The position numbers and the translations under genes are program-made. A stretch of 64,000 nt of DNA from CAZWCX01 sp964632945 (lineage in GTDB: Bacteria > Planctomycetota > MHYJ01 > WSZJ01 > CAZWCX01). The notes below the pieces were generated by a model. It had not been told where the DNA came from. It worked only from the letters and a program-made list of their open reading frames with translations, and ran no database searches. Location of the stretch: contig CAZWCX010000003.1 in assembly GCA_964632945.1 (NCBI GenBank), forward strand, positions 71,670-135,669. The letters are read 5' to 3'. This document shows positions 35,262 to 43,898 of the stretch, one piece after another. Every line of letters starts with the position of its first letter. Positions within the stretch are counted from its first letter, which is position 1.

Positions 35262-35909
35262 GTGACCATTCCTTCCTCCCGACGCGTGGGTCTCGGCGCG
35301 CTCGTGCTGGCCGGCCTTGCCGCCGCCGCGCTCCTGGCCGAACCGCACCTGGACCGCACCTTCGTCCTCGAAATCGATGGCCGGCCGGTCGAGTTCACCA
35401 CCGGCCAGGCGATCTCGGTCGCCTGCACCCATGCGGACGGAAAGTCCCACACCCTGAGCGCCCGCCAGAGTCCGGTCCAGCGGTTCGATCGCGCCGGGCT
35501 TCGCTTCTCTTATCCGGTCGATTGTTCGGTCCTGTATGACCAGGGAGAGGACGAGATCGCGGCCAGCATCCGCCACCCCGCGGGTCCGGTCGTCCAAGTC
35601 CACCGGATGACGGGAACCGTGGACCGGAAAGACGCCCTGGAGCGCCACGCCGCCACCCTGCTTTCGACCCTGAAGACCGGCGGGGCCACCGAAATCGAAC
35701 GGGAGGAGATTTCGACCACCCTCGCCGGGGCTACCGTGACCGGTGTCCAGGTCGCCTGCCGCCTGTTGGACGAAGCCCGGGTCACGGAAGTCTACTATCC
35801 CACGCACGGGAAACGGCCCTACCGGGTCTCCGTCGACTACGGGTTCGACGACGCGCGGGAGGCGCAGGAGCTTTTCGAGCTCGTGAGCCGAAGCCTGATC
35901 CTGGAGTAG
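35262..35909 (+). CDS. Exported protein of unknown function
   Basis: 215 residues from a GTG at 35262, chosen because AGGGA lies 6 nt upstream; TTG at 35256 is less likely. The signal peptide or membrane anchor is RRVGLGALVLAGLAAAALLA. The rest has no TM helix and looks like an alpha/beta domain (SYPVDCSVLYDQGEDEIAASI, EVYYPTHGKRPYRVSVDYG). One Cys pair (ACT, ACR) could form a disulphide. Family not recognised. It follows the putative lipoprotein at 10 nt and probably works with it. Confidence 0.7.
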   Translation: MTIPSSRRVGLGALVLAGLAAAALLAEPHLDRTFVLEIDGRPVEFTTGQAISVACTHADGKSHTLSARQSPVQRFDRAGLRFSYPVDCSVLYDQGEDEIAASIRHPAGPVVQVHRMTGTVDRKDALERHAATLLSTLKTGGATEIEREEISTTLAGATVTGVQVACRLLDEARVTEVYYPTHGKRPYRVSVDYGFDDAREAQELFELVSRSLILE

Positions 35910-35945
35910 GGTTTCCCTCCACGCCCCCGTAATTGCAACTCGGCG

Positions 35946-35975
35946 TTGACCTGCGATACCGCGGTGGGCTATGGT
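35946..35975 (+). promoter_or_regulatory. Candidate promoter of the PAS-GGDEF-EAL gene
   Basis: TTGACC (35946-35951), an 18 bp spacer, and TATGGT (35970-35975). Initiation near 35982 gives a leader of about 55 nt before the GTG at 36037. Confidence 0.55.
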
Positions 35976-36036
35976 AGACAGGCCTGACTGGGTCTGGAGG
36001 GGGCCGGACCCGCCCATCCCAACCCCGGGATGACCC

Positions 36037-39000
36037 GTGAACGATTCGCGCGGTTCGCTCGACGCGGCCCGATCGGCCGCCCCGATCGCCGAGTTGCTCG
36101 GCATCGCATCCGGCAGTGCATTGGATGCAATCTATCGGGCCATCATCGACCAGACTCCCGACGGCGTGCTGCTGATCGAGCCCCACAGCAAGCGCCTGCT
36201 GCATTGCAATCCGGCCCTCCAGCGCATGCTCGGCTACAGCGCCGAGGAAATGGCGACACTCAGCCTCTACGACATCGTCGAACACGACCCGGCCATCGTG
36301 CACGCGAACGCGATGCGGGTGGTGGAAACCGGCGATCCGTTCGTTGCGGAGCGGAAGTACCGGTGCAAGGGCGGAGACCTGGTCGATGTCGAGGTGAGCG
36401 TTACGCGCTTTACGCACGCGGGCGGACAGGCGCTGTGCGGCATCGTGCGGGACCTCACGGAACGAAAGCGGATCGACGCCCTCCTGCGGCGGACGTCCAC
36501 CGAATTGCAGGCGATCGTGCACGCCACGCCGGACCTTTATTTCCGGATCGGCGCGGACGGGACCTATCTGGACGTGCATGCCGGCCACGCCGAAGATCTG
36601 ATGCTTCCCGCCGAGGAGTTGCTCGGTCGCCGCATTCCGGATGTCCTGCCGCCCCCGGTCGGGGCGCGGATGTTGGAGATGATTCAGGCCGCTCTGGCGT
36701 CGGGGGCGCCGGTCGAATTCGAGTTCTCGCTTCCTCTTCAGCACGGCGAGCAGTACTTCCATGCGCGCTTCGTTCCGTTGTCGAACGACCAGGTCTTCGT
36801 CCTGGCGCGCAACGTCACCGAGATGCGGCGCCGCTCCGAGGCCCTGCGGCTTTCGCAGCGGAACCTGGAAACGCTCATTCACTCGATCGACGGGATCGTT
36901 TGGGAGGCGGATCCCAAGACCTTCCGGATGACCTTCGTGAGCAAGCAGGCGGAGCGGATCCTCGGCTATCCGCTGGCGCGCTGGGTGGAGGAGCCGACTT
37001 TCTGGGCGGACCATGTCCATCCGGACGACCGCGAGGAGGCGGTCGGCTTCTGCAAGCGCGCGACCACCGAGAAGCGCGACCACCAGTTCGTCTACCGGAT
37101 GATCGCGGCGGACGGGCGGATCGTCTGGATCGACGATGTCACCTCCGTGATCGTGGAGAACGGCGAAGTCACGCGGATGATGGGGGTGCTCGTCGACGTC
37201 ACCGAGCGCCGGCGCGCCGAGGAGCAGTTGCACCGGGTCGAGGGCCGCTTGCGGACGTTGGTCAACAACGCGCCCGTGATTCTCTTCTCCCTCGACGATC
37301 GGGGAGTGTTCACGCTCGTCGAAGGGAAGGGTCTCGAGGCCCTGGGGATGCGTCCCCGCGAATTGATCGGCAAGTCCGTCAACGACCTGTACCGCAACGA
37401 CCCCGCCCTGCTGAACCTGCTTCGGCAGGCGCTCGCGGGGGAGATGATCCACGCCTCGATGGAATTCAAGGCGGGGCCGGGAAAGGGACGGACCTTCGAC
37501 CTCCGCTGCGCCCCGATACAGGGCGCCGACCAGCGAGTCCAGAGCGTGATCGGCGTGGCCACCGACATCAGCGACCGCAGGCAGGCGGAAGAGGGTCTGC
37601 GTCGGATGGAGGAGCGGTTGCGTACGGTCGTCAGCAACGCCCCGATCGTGGTGTTCGCGCTCGACCTCGACGGGGTCTTCACGCTATCCGAAGGCCGCGG
37701 GCTGAAGGCGCTGGGCGTCGAACCCGGGGAGGTCGTCGGCCGGTCCGTCTTCGAAGTCTACCGCGACGACCCGGAAGTCGTGGCGAGCGCGCGGCGCGCG
37801 CTGGCGGGGGAATCGTTCTCCTCGATCTTCGAGGTGACCGCGGGGCCCGGCGCCGGCATGACGCACGAGACGCAGTGGGTTCCGCTCTTCGGGGAAGACG
37901 GCCGGATCTCCGGCGTGATCGGGGTGGCGACCGACCTGACCGAGACCAAGCGCCTCGAGACCAAGGTCCGGCACATCACGCTCCACGATTCGCTGACCGG
38001 CCTGCCGAACTGGGCGCTGTTCAAGGACCGGCTCGCCCAGTCGGTGCAGCATGCGTCGCGCAACCAGGAAGTGCTCGCCGTCCTGCTGCTCGACATCGAC
38101 CGGTTCAAACTCGTCAACGACACGCTCGGGCACTCGGTCGGGGAGCGGTTGCTTCAGGAAGTGGCCGACCGTCTGAAGGCCTCCATCGGGCCGGCCGACA
38201 CCGTGGCCCGCATGGGCGGCGACGAGTTCGTCCTGTTGCAGATGGGGATCGCGCACGCCGGCGAGGCGGCGCGCATGGCCCAGCGCGTGTTGGAGGCGAT
38301 CAAGCCGCCGTACCGCCTCGACGGCCACGACCTGCACGTCTCGATGAGCATCGGGATCAGCCTGTTTCCGTACGACGGGGAGGATCCGCAGACGCTGCTC
38401 AAGAACGCGGACACCGCGATGTACCATGCCAAGGAGACCGCGCGCAGCAGCTATCACTTCTACAGTCCGGCGATGAACGCCAAGGCGTTCGAGAAGCTCG
38501 CGCTGGAGAACAGCCTGCGGCGGGCGCTCGAACAGGGCGAGTTCGTCGTGCACTATCAGCCGCAGGTCGACATCCGCAGCGGGAAGATGATCGGCATGGA
38601 GGCGTTGGCGCGCTGGCGGCACCCCGATCTGGGGCTGGTCGCGCCGAGCAAGTTCATTCCGCTTGCCGAGGACACGGGCGTGATCGTCCCGCTCGGGGAG
38701 TGGATCCTTCGGGCCGCCTGCACCCAGAACAAGGCTTGGCAAGATGCGGGACTTCCGCCGGTCCGGGTCGCCGTCAATCTGTCGGCCCGCCAGTTCCAGC
38801 AGGCGGATCTGGTGGACGTCGTCGTGAGGATCGTGCGGGAGACCGGCCTCGACCCGCAGTATCTCGAGTTCGAGATCACCGAAAGTATCGCCATGAAGGA
38901 CCCCGAATACACCGGTCGGGTCCTCAAGGCGTTCAAGAAGATCGGCGTGCAGATCTCCATCGACGACTTCGGGATCGGCTATTCCTCGCTGTCGTCGCTC

Positions 39001-39321
39001 AAGAGCTTCCCGCTCGATTCGCTCAAGATCGACCGCTCGTTCATCCAGGATCTCAATACCGATCCGATCGATGCCGCCATTGCGACCGCGTTGATCGCCC
39101 TCGGCCATCGCCTGAACATGCGGGTGGTGGCCGAAGGAGTGGAAACCGAAGAGCAATTGCGCACGCTGCTCGCGCTCGACTGCGACATGATGCAGGGGCA
39201 CTACTTCTGCCGCCCGGTGCCGCCCGACGAGCTCGGCGAGCTGCTCGCCCGGGGAACCCGCCTGTTCAAGAAGGCACCGGAGCGGGGCGGAGACCTGGCC
39301 GGAGCGGCCGGTGGGGCCTAA
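36037..39321 (+). CDS. Five-PAS GGDEF-EAL bifunctional c-di-GMP protein
   Basis: 1094 residues from a GTG with a weak RBS. No TM helix is seen, so it is a cytoplasmic sensor. PAS domains lie at about 30-150, 160-280, 285-400, 405-520 and 525-650; the fourth and fifth are near repeats (LRTLVNNAPVILF and LRTVVSNAPIVVF). The GGDEF domain has DSLTGLPNW, DIDRFKLVND and intact GGDEF at 727-731. The EAL domain has E855 in MEALARWRHP, NLSARQFQ, EITES, DDFGIGYSSLSSL, KIDRSFI and EGVETEEQ. Both catalytic sets are complete, so synthesis, degradation, or GTP-controlled degradation are all possible. No RxxD I-site is evident before GGDEF. Monocistronic behind its own promoter. Confidence 0.95.
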   Translation: MNDSRGSLDAARSAAPIAELLGIASGSALDAIYRAIIDQTPDGVLLIEPHSKRLLHCNPALQRMLGYSAEEMATLSLYDIVEHDPAIVHANAMRVVETGDPFVAERKYRCKGGDLVDVEVSVTRFTHAGGQALCGIVRDLTERKRIDALLRRTSTELQAIVHATPDLYFRIGADGTYLDVHAGHAEDLMLPAEELLGRRIPDVLPPPVGARMLEMIQAALASGAPVEFEFSLPLQHGEQYFHARFVPLSNDQVFVLARNVTEMRRRSEALRLSQRNLETLIHSIDGIVWEADPKTFRMTFVSKQAERILGYPLARWVEEPTFWADHVHPDDREEAVGFCKRATTEKRDHQFVYRMIAADGRIVWIDDVTSVIVENGEVTRMMGVLVDVTERRRAEEQLHRVEGRLRTLVNNAPVILFSLDDRGVFTLVEGKGLEALGMRPRELIGKSVNDLYRNDPALLNLLRQALAGEMIHASMEFKAGPGKGRTFDLRCAPIQGADQRVQSVIGVATDISDRRQAEEGLRRMEERLRTVVSNAPIVVFALDLDGVFTLSEGRGLKALGVEPGEVVGRSVFEVYRDDPEVVASARRALAGESFSSIFEVTAGPGAGMTHETQWVPLFGEDGRISGVIGVATDLTETKRLETKVRHITLHDSLTGLPNWALFKDRLAQSVQHASRNQEVLAVLLLDIDRFKLVNDTLGHSVGERLLQEVADRLKASIGPADTVARMGGDEFVLLQMGIAHAGEAARMAQRVLEAIKPPYRLDGHDLHVSMSIGISLFPYDGEDPQTLLKNADTAMYHAKETARSSYHFYSPAMNAKAFEKLALENSLRRALEQGEFVVHYQPQVDIRSGKMIGMEALARWRHPDLGLVAPSKFIPLAEDTGVIVPLGEWILRAACTQNKAWQDAGLPPVRVAVNLSARQFQQADLVDVVVRIVRETGLDPQYLEFEITESIAMKDPEYTGRVLKAFKKIGVQISIDDFGIGYSSLSSLKSFPLDSLKIDRSFIQDLNTDPIDAAIATALIALGHRLNMRVVAEGVETEEQLRTLLALDCDMMQGHYFCRPVPPDELGELLARGTRLFKKAPERGGDLAGAAGGA

Positions 39322-39600
39322 GGTCCGCGCGCCACGGCCGCGGCCGCGCGCGCAGCGGACGATTCCGGTCCGTCCCGGGGGACGCGATGCGCGCGGATCG
39401 GGCGGGGCAGAAGGCCGGGCACGGGCGGCGATTCCCGCACCTCTCGGCACGGAACCGTTCCGGGCCTGCGCGTAAAGACCCTTCGGGGGGGATCGGGCGG
39501 GAGCGCGCGACCGGTACCTCGGGCTGGGTCGCGCGCCGAGCGTGAGGAGGAGGTCCGACACGCCGGGCAGGGACCCTCGTGGACGGACGGGGGAGAGCGA

Positions 39601-40206
39601 CTAGTTCCTCCGGCTCCGGCGCCTGCCTGCGGGTCCCCGACTGCCTCCGGCGGCCTGATCGGCCATTCGTTCGAGTTCCGCCACGATCCGCTCCGGGGCG
39701 GCGAGGCGGCCCATTCCCACGTGGCCGCAGGCGAGCATGCCCTGTTCGGGCTCGATGAAGACCGCCCCCCGCCGCTTCAGGGTCCGCACGTTTTCCACCA
39801 CCGCCGGGTGCGCCCACATGTTGTCGTTCATGGCCGGCGCGATCACGAGGGGGACCGTCAGGGCCAGGGCGGTGGTCGTGAGCATGTCGTCGGCGAGGCC
39901 ATGGGCCAGGCGCCCGATGACGTCGGCGGTCGCGGGAACGACGGCGAGAAGCGCGGCGCGGTCTGCCAATGAAATGTGTTCCGTGCCGAGGGTGGCCTGG
40001 CTGTCGAACAGGTCGACGACCACGGGACGATGGCTGAGGGCTTCGAAGGTGAGGGGGGCCACGAAGCGGGTCGCGGCGCGCGTCATCACGACGATGACCT
40101 CCCGGCCGTTCTTGACGAGCGCCGAGACGACCTCCGCGGCCTTGTACGCCGCGATGCTGCCGCTCACGCCGATGACGATCAGGCGGCGCTCCGACGGCTT
40201 GCGCAT
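39601..40206 (-). CDS. coaC: Flavoprotein, phosphopantothenoylcysteine decarboxylase domain (CoaC)
   Basis: 201 residues from the ATG at 40206, chosen because GGGAG lies 8 nt upstream; longer in-frame starts exist. It decarboxylates phosphopantothenoylcysteine to phosphopantetheine in CoA synthesis, using FMN. Motifs are VSGSIAAYKAAE (FMN loop), EHISLAD with the catalytic His, GLADDMLTTTALA, PAMNDNMW (PxMNxxMW) and ACGHVGMGRLA. The CoaB synthetase half of the usual roughly 400-residue CoaBC fusion is missing and must be elsewhere. It is last in the tpiA operon, 151 nt after rpoZ. The C-terminus is Arg-rich. Confidence 0.92.
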   Translation of the reverse strand: MRKPSERRLIVIGVSGSIAAYKAAEVVSALVKNGREVIVVMTRAATRFVAPLTFEALSHRPVVVDLFDSQATLGTEHISLADRAALLAVVPATADVIGRLAHGLADDMLTTTALALTVPLVIAPAMNDNMWAHPAVVENVRTLKRRGAVFIEPEQGMLACGHVGMGRLAAPERIVAELERMADQAAGGSRGPAGRRRSRRN

Positions 40207-40357
40207 CAGCAGCACTCCCATGGCCGGCACGGGGACGGCCGGCGACGCCCGGAGGGGGCATGCGCCCGGCCGCAGTGCCCGGACGGCCGCGCGGCCGGGA
40301 GGGCCCCGGCGCGCCGCCATCCGAACACGTCCCGTTCCCGCCTGCGGACCCGCGCGC

Positions 40358-40588
40358 TTACGCGGTCGGGATCTGGCCGACCGTCTCGTCCGCTTCCAGG
40401 AAGATCTTGTCGGCGAGGATCTCCTCGACGACCACGTCGATCAGGTTCTTGGAATCCGATTCCACGAGTCGCGGGGCGCCCTTGTTCAGCTCCTGCACCC
40501 GCTTCTGGATCAGCACGGTGAGCTTGAAGCGACCGCCGACCTTTTCCAAGGCCTCGTCGATGCGAACCCGGCTGTCCCGATTCTCCAT
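40358..40588 (-). CDS. rpoZ: RNA polymerase omega subunit
   Basis: 76 residues. The sequence RIDEALEKVGGRFKLTVLIQKRVQELNKGAPRLV is the conserved omega core (RPxxxxxxxxxNRFxLxxxAxxRARQLxxG in longer form), and SKNLIDVVVEEILADKI matches the following helix. Omega binds beta' and aids assembly of RNA polymerase. Its position directly downstream of gmk on the same strand is the classical arrangement and supports the call. GGAGAG is close upstream of the ATG. Confidence 0.9.
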   Translation of the reverse strand: MENRDSRVRIDEALEKVGGRFKLTVLIQKRVQELNKGAPRLVESDSKNLIDVVVEEILADKIFLEADETVGQIPTA

Positions 40589-40606
40589 GGGCGCTCCTCT
40601 CCTGGC

Positions 40607-41188
40607 TTACCGATCTAGGTTCTCGCGGACGATCCGTTNNNNNNNNNNCCGTTCGACCTCGGCATGCGTACGTTCGAGGTCGCGGTTCTCCACTTCGAAA
40701 TCGTACAGTTCCTTGCGCAACGCCATCTCGGCATCGTACCTTGCCACCCGGCGGTCGATTTCATCGGGCGCAGTTCCCCGCTGCTTGAGGCGGCGCTGCA
40801 ACTCCCTCCGGTCCGGGACCGTCAGGAACACGTAAACACCCGGATATCCGAGCGCGCGCAACGCCCGGACCCCCTGCACGTCGATGTCGAGCAGGGGGTG
40901 CAGTCCCCCGGACCGGATCGCCTCCAGTCCCTTGCGCGGCGTCCCGTAGAGGTTGCCGAACACCTCCGCGTGTTCGATGAACTCTCCTTGATCGATCCAC
41001 GCGCGAAACTGTTCATGGGTCAAAAAGTAATAGTCGACGCCGTCCTTCTCGCCCGGCCGCATCGGCCGGGTGGTCGCCGAAATCGAAGGGCGCAGACGCG
41101 GATTCCCTTCGAGGCGCTTGGCAATCGTGGTCTTGCCCGACCCCGAGGGGCCGGAAAGAACCACCAGCTTCGGCCCCGGCAGCGTCAT
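40607..41188 (-). CDS. gmk: Guanylate kinase, interrupted by a 10-N gap
   Basis: About 193 residues including unknown ones. It phosphorylates GMP to GDP with ATP. P-loop GPSGSGKTTIAKRL, ISATTRPMRPGEKDGVDYYFL, FIEHAEVFGNLYGTP and PLLDIDVQGVRALR are all present, so catalysis is intact. Ten N (40639-40648) remove about four residues near the C-terminus; the reading frame happens to stay open across them, but the real gap size may differ. The gene starts 4 nt after yicC and is followed by rpoZ 18 nt later. Confidence 0.95.
   Translation of the reverse strand: MTLPGPKLVVLSGPSGSGKTTIAKRLEGNPRLRPSISATTRPMRPGEKDGVDYYFLTHEQFRAWIDQGEFIEHAEVFGNLYGTPRKGLEAIRSGGLHPLLDIDVQGVRALRALGYPGVYVFLTVPDRRELQRRLKQRGTAPDEIDRRVARYDAEMALRKELYDFEVENRDLERTHAEVERXXXXRIVRENLDR
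40639..40648. other. Assembly gap of 10 N inside gmk
   Basis: Ten consecutive undetermined bases. The length is probably a nominal scaffold value, so the end of gmk should be treated as uncertain. Confidence 0.99.
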
Positions 41189-41192
41189 GGCG

Positions 41193-42074
41193 TCACTCTA
41201 CGTTCTGGACCTGTTCCTTCAATTTCTCGATGTCGCACTTCATGTCGATCACATGATTTGAGATGCGGGCATCGTTCGCCTTGGACCCGATCGTGTTCGC
41301 TTCGCGCAGGAGCTCCTGCGTGAGGAAGTCGAGTTTCTTGCCGGCCTCGCCGGTCTTGCGCAGCAGGGCGCGGAATTCCTCGAGGTGCGATTCCAGGCGC
41401 TGCATCTCCTCGCTGATGTCGCAGCGATCGGCCCAGACCGCGAGTTCGCGGGAGAGATCGTTCACCGTCACCGCGGGTCCGCCTCCTGCCGCGAGCAGTT
41501 CGTTGATCCGGGTCAGCATCCGCTTCTGGTGCTCGACCGGGACCTGCGGCGCCAGCTTGCGCACCTCCTGGACGCAGCGGTCGAGGTTGGCCAGCAGACG
41601 TTCCATTTCCTTTCGCGTCCGATCCCCCTCGCGCTTGCGCATGGCGCACAGTTGCCTGGCGGCCTGGTCGATGAGCTTGAGCACGCGGGGTCCGAGTTCT
41701 TTTGTGTCGGCGTCCTCCCCGGGAGTATCGAGGACCCCCGGAAGGGAAAGCAGCGTCTGCAAGGAAGGCTCTTCCTTGACGCCCACGCGCTTCAGTGCGC
41801 CGCGCAACTGCTTCATGTATTCGCCGAGGCGGGCCTCGTTGAGGACGACCGCAGAGCGTCCCGTGGTCTCGCGCACGTGTACGTCCACATGGACGGTGCC
41901 GCGATCGAGATGACGCCGGAGCATCTCCTCGATCTCCGGGCCGAGCGTGTCGAGATCCTCGGGCAGGTGGGTGACCACCTTGAGGAATCGATTGTTCACG
42001 GATCGGATCGCGACGTCGACGGCAACGGAAGGCCCCGACCAGGAGGCCTGGCCGTAGCCCGTCATGCTGTTCAT
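41193..42074 (-). CDS. YicC/YloC-family endoribonuclease
   Basis: 293 residues, the usual size. The start MNSMTGYGQAS matches the nearly invariant MxSMTGYG of the family; GGAG lies 6 nt before it. Other conserved parts are EIRSVNxRxL-like AIRSVNNRFLKVV, the helical middle, and the C-terminal KLDFLTQELLREANTIGSKANDARISNHVIDMKCDIEKLKEQVQNVE. Members act as endoribonucleases in RNA decay. It is third in the tpiA operon, 31 nt after secG and 4 nt before gmk, as in many bacteria. Confidence 0.95.
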   Translation of the reverse strand: MNSMTGYGQASWSGPSVAVDVAIRSVNNRFLKVVTHLPEDLDTLGPEIEEMLRRHLDRGTVHVDVHVRETTGRSAVVLNEARLGEYMKQLRGALKRVGVKEEPSLQTLLSLPGVLDTPGEDADTKELGPRVLKLIDQAARQLCAMRKREGDRTRKEMERLLANLDRCVQEVRKLAPQVPVEHQKRMLTRINELLAAGGGPAVTVNDLSRELAVWADRCDISEEMQRLESHLEEFRALLRKTGEAGKKLDFLTQELLREANTIGSKANDARISNHVIDMKCDIEKLKEQVQNVE

Positions 42075-42105
42075 CCGGGTCTCCGGGGGTGAGGGGGCGG
42101 TTGGC

Positions 42106-42498
42106 CTACTTGCCGGGGTCCTTCTCGACGGGATCGGTCCCGCCCTCCTTGGAGCCGTCCTTGGGCGCACCCGAGCCCTTCTCGGACCCGCTGCCGGGGC
42201 CCTGGTTCAGCGGCGCCTCCACGCCCCCCTTGTCTTCCGGGGTGACGAGCGAGCGCCCCTGCTGGAACGGCCGCGCATTGAGCACGAGCGCGAGCACGCC
42301 ATAGAGCGAGCCGAGCACGATCGTGATGCGCGCCGCCGCGGTGACGGCCTTGGTGCCGAAGAAGCTGTCGCCGCTGCCGCCGCCGAAGGCGGTGGCGAGG
42401 CCCTCGCCGTGGTGCGGTTGGACGAGTACGATCAGCGTGATCAGCACGCAGACGAGGAAGAAGATGATGGTCAGAAGCGCGCCGAGAAAGGCCATCAT
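42106..42498 (-). CDS. secG: Preprotein translocase subunit SecG
   Basis: 130 residues from the ATG at 42498 (GGAG 9 nt upstream). It has two TM helices (FLGALLTIIFFLVCVLITLIVLV and ITIVLGSLYGVLALVLNA) with the SecG hallmark between them: LVQPHHGEGLATAFGGGSGDSFFGTKA. This is part of the SecYEG channel in the cytoplasmic membrane. A charged Gly/Lys/Glu-rich C-terminal tail of about 50 residues is longer than in E. coli SecG. It lies between tpiA and yicC, a common position. Confidence 0.94.
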   Translation of the reverse strand: MMAFLGALLTIIFFLVCVLITLIVLVQPHHGEGLATAFGGGSGDSFFGTKAVTAAARITIVLGSLYGVLALVLNARPFQQGRSLVTPEDKGGVEAPLNQGPGSGSEKGSGAPKDGSKEGGTDPVEKDPGK

Positions 42499-42528
42499 GG
42501 CGGATTGCTCCAATCGTCGGATCCGGAA

Positions 42529-43287
42529 CTACTTCTTTGAAGCCTTGACGATCGCGGTGAACCCCTCGGGGTCGAGACTGGCGCCTCCCACCAGGCCGCC
42601 GTCGACGTCCGCTTCCGCGATCAGGCTCTTGATGTTGTCGGACTTCACGCTGCCGCCGTAGAGAATGCGCAGGTCGCGCGCTACCCCCGACCCGGCGTGG
42701 GCGGAGACGAGGTCGCGGATCTGCTTGTGCACTTCCTGCGCCTGGGCGGGCGTCGCCGTTCGGCCCGTGCCGATCGCCCAGACCGGCTCGTAGGCGACCG
42801 TGATCCGCTCGACCTGGGCGGCGGTCAGTTTTTGCAGCACGGCGTCCATCTGGGTGCGGATGACCGAGGCGGTGACGCCGCGCTCCCGTTGCTCCAGGGT
42901 CTCCCCGACGCAAAGGATGGGCGTCAATTCCGCCCCCAGGGCCGCGACCACCTTGCGCGCCACCGCGTCGTCGGTTTCGCCCATCAGATGCCGGCGTTCC
43001 GAGTGTCCGACGATCACGAACGAACATCCGCAGTCACGCAGCATCGCCCCGGAGATTTCCCCCGTAAACGCTCCCTTGGTCTCAGGGTGCAGATTCTGCG
43101 CGCCGAGCCGAATTGCGGTGTCCCGCACCTGGTCGTTGACGTCCATCAGGTACACCGCCGGCGGCGCGACTCCCACGTCCACCCCCTCGACCCCATCGAG
43201 CGAGCGGCGCAAGTGGTTCACGATCCCGACCGCTTCCTTGAGGGTCGTGTTCATCTTCCAATTGCCGACGATCCAGGGGCGGCGCAT
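42529..43287 (-). CDS. tpiA: Triosephosphate isomerase
   Basis: 252 residues, standard length. It interconverts glyceraldehyde 3-phosphate and dihydroxyacetone phosphate. Catalytic elements are the Lys in VGNWKMN, the His in IVGHSERR and the Glu in AYEPVWAIGTG. The phosphate-gripper loop follows that Glu, and YGGSVK completes the site. It is first in the operon tpiA-secG-yicC-gmk-rpoZ-coaC, behind a consensus promoter with a leader of about 95 nt. Confidence 0.97.
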   Translation of the reverse strand: MRRPWIVGNWKMNTTLKEAVGIVNHLRRSLDGVEGVDVGVAPPAVYLMDVNDQVRDTAIRLGAQNLHPETKGAFTGEISGAMLRDCGCSFVIVGHSERRHLMGETDDAVARKVVAALGAELTPILCVGETLEQRERGVTASVIRTQMDAVLQKLTAAQVERITVAYEPVWAIGTGRTATPAQAQEVHKQIRDLVSAHAGSGVARDLRILYGGSVKSDNIKSLIAEADVDGGLVGGASLDPEGFTAIVKASKK

Positions 43288-43389
43288 GACGGCCCTTCCG
43301 GGGGGTTCGGGTCGGTTGAGTGGGAGAAACCCCTGCCCGCACCGGGCCGGGACGCGCCCGACCGGCGTGGGGGGAATAGGGGAGACACA

Positions 43390-43417
43390 ATTATAGGGAT
43401 GGCCGTCAGGGTGTCAA
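43390..43417 (-). promoter_or_regulatory. Fully consensus sigma-70 promoter of the tpiA operon
   Basis: Minus-strand TTGACA (43417-43412), a 16 bp spacer, and TATAAT (43395-43390): both hexamers match consensus exactly. An A/T tract (GGAAAAATGTT) directly upstream could act as an UP element. This is the strongest promoter seen in the window, as expected for a housekeeping operon. Confidence 0.85.
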
Positions 43418-43585
43418 AACATTTTTCCTGTCCTGGACTGGGCTTGGCGCGAGACGTGCATGTCGCCGGGGGCCGGCCGGGACGGATCTCGGAGGTGCGC
43501 GCACCCATCGAGGCGCCGCAACTCACGGTTGGGGAAGGCACTTTCCGATTTCGGCCTTTCGCCGCGCCCGCGGTCGCGACCGGCC

Positions 43586-43614
43586 TTGACGATCGCCCCG
43601 GGTCGTGCTAGACT
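43586..43614 (+). promoter_or_regulatory. Promoter of the small pilin gene
   Basis: TTGACG (43586-43591), a 17 bp spacer, and TAGACT (43609-43614). Initiation near 43621 gives a leader of about 70 nt with AGGGA before the ATG at 43692. Confidence 0.65.
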
Positions 43615-43691
43615 GGGGGCGTTGATCGTGTGAGTCGCCGGGGCGGATCTTGCGGGATTCGTCCCTATGGCCCATTCTCGAGGGAAACACC

Positions 43692-43886
43692 ATGCGCGTC
43701 TTTCGCGATCGATGGAGGAAAGTTCGCGGCCAGGCCGTCTCCGAGGCGGGGCTGGTCACGATCCTGATGATCATCGCCACCGTGACGCTCGGGGTCGAGC
43801 TCTTCGCGCCGATGGTCGAGAAGGTCATGGCGTCGGGTCACGAGGCCATCCAGTCCTCGAAGCCCTTCGAAGGCTCCGGCAGCTGA
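43692..43886 (+). CDS. Small Flp/class-III-type prepilin
   Basis: 64 residues. A short basic leader (MRVFRDRWRKVRG) ends in Gly followed by QAVSEAGLVTILMIIATVTLGVELF. Cleavage after the Gly would leave Gln1 and Glu5 at the start of a hydrophobic helix, which is the class III / Flp-type prepilin pattern. The rest is a short amphipathic helix. It should be processed by a type IV prepilin peptidase and form a thin pilus or part of a secretion system. No tad or pil assembly gene is adjacent, though a gspK ends 12 nt away on the other strand. It has its own good promoter. Confidence 0.7.
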   Translation: MRVFRDRWRKVRGQAVSEAGLVTILMIIATVTLGVELFAPMVEKVMASGHEAIQSSKPFEGSGS

Positions 43887-43898
43887 GGCCCGGCCGCC

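Larger units (their letters stand above)
43288..43691. other. 404-base divergent intergenic region with two promoters
   Basis: No credible coding frame is present. It contains the consensus minus-strand promoter of the tpiA operon (43390-43417) and the plus-strand promoter of the small pilin (43586-43614). The minus-strand leader (43287-43383) is GC-rich and could fold. Nothing else is recognised in 43420-43580. Confidence 0.7.

Noticed and set aside
39323..39360. GC-rich inverted repeat GTCCGC...GCGGAC after the PAS-GGDEF-EAL gene
   Set aside because: Stem is interrupted, no T-tract follows, and such GC palindromes are frequent by chance in this sequence.
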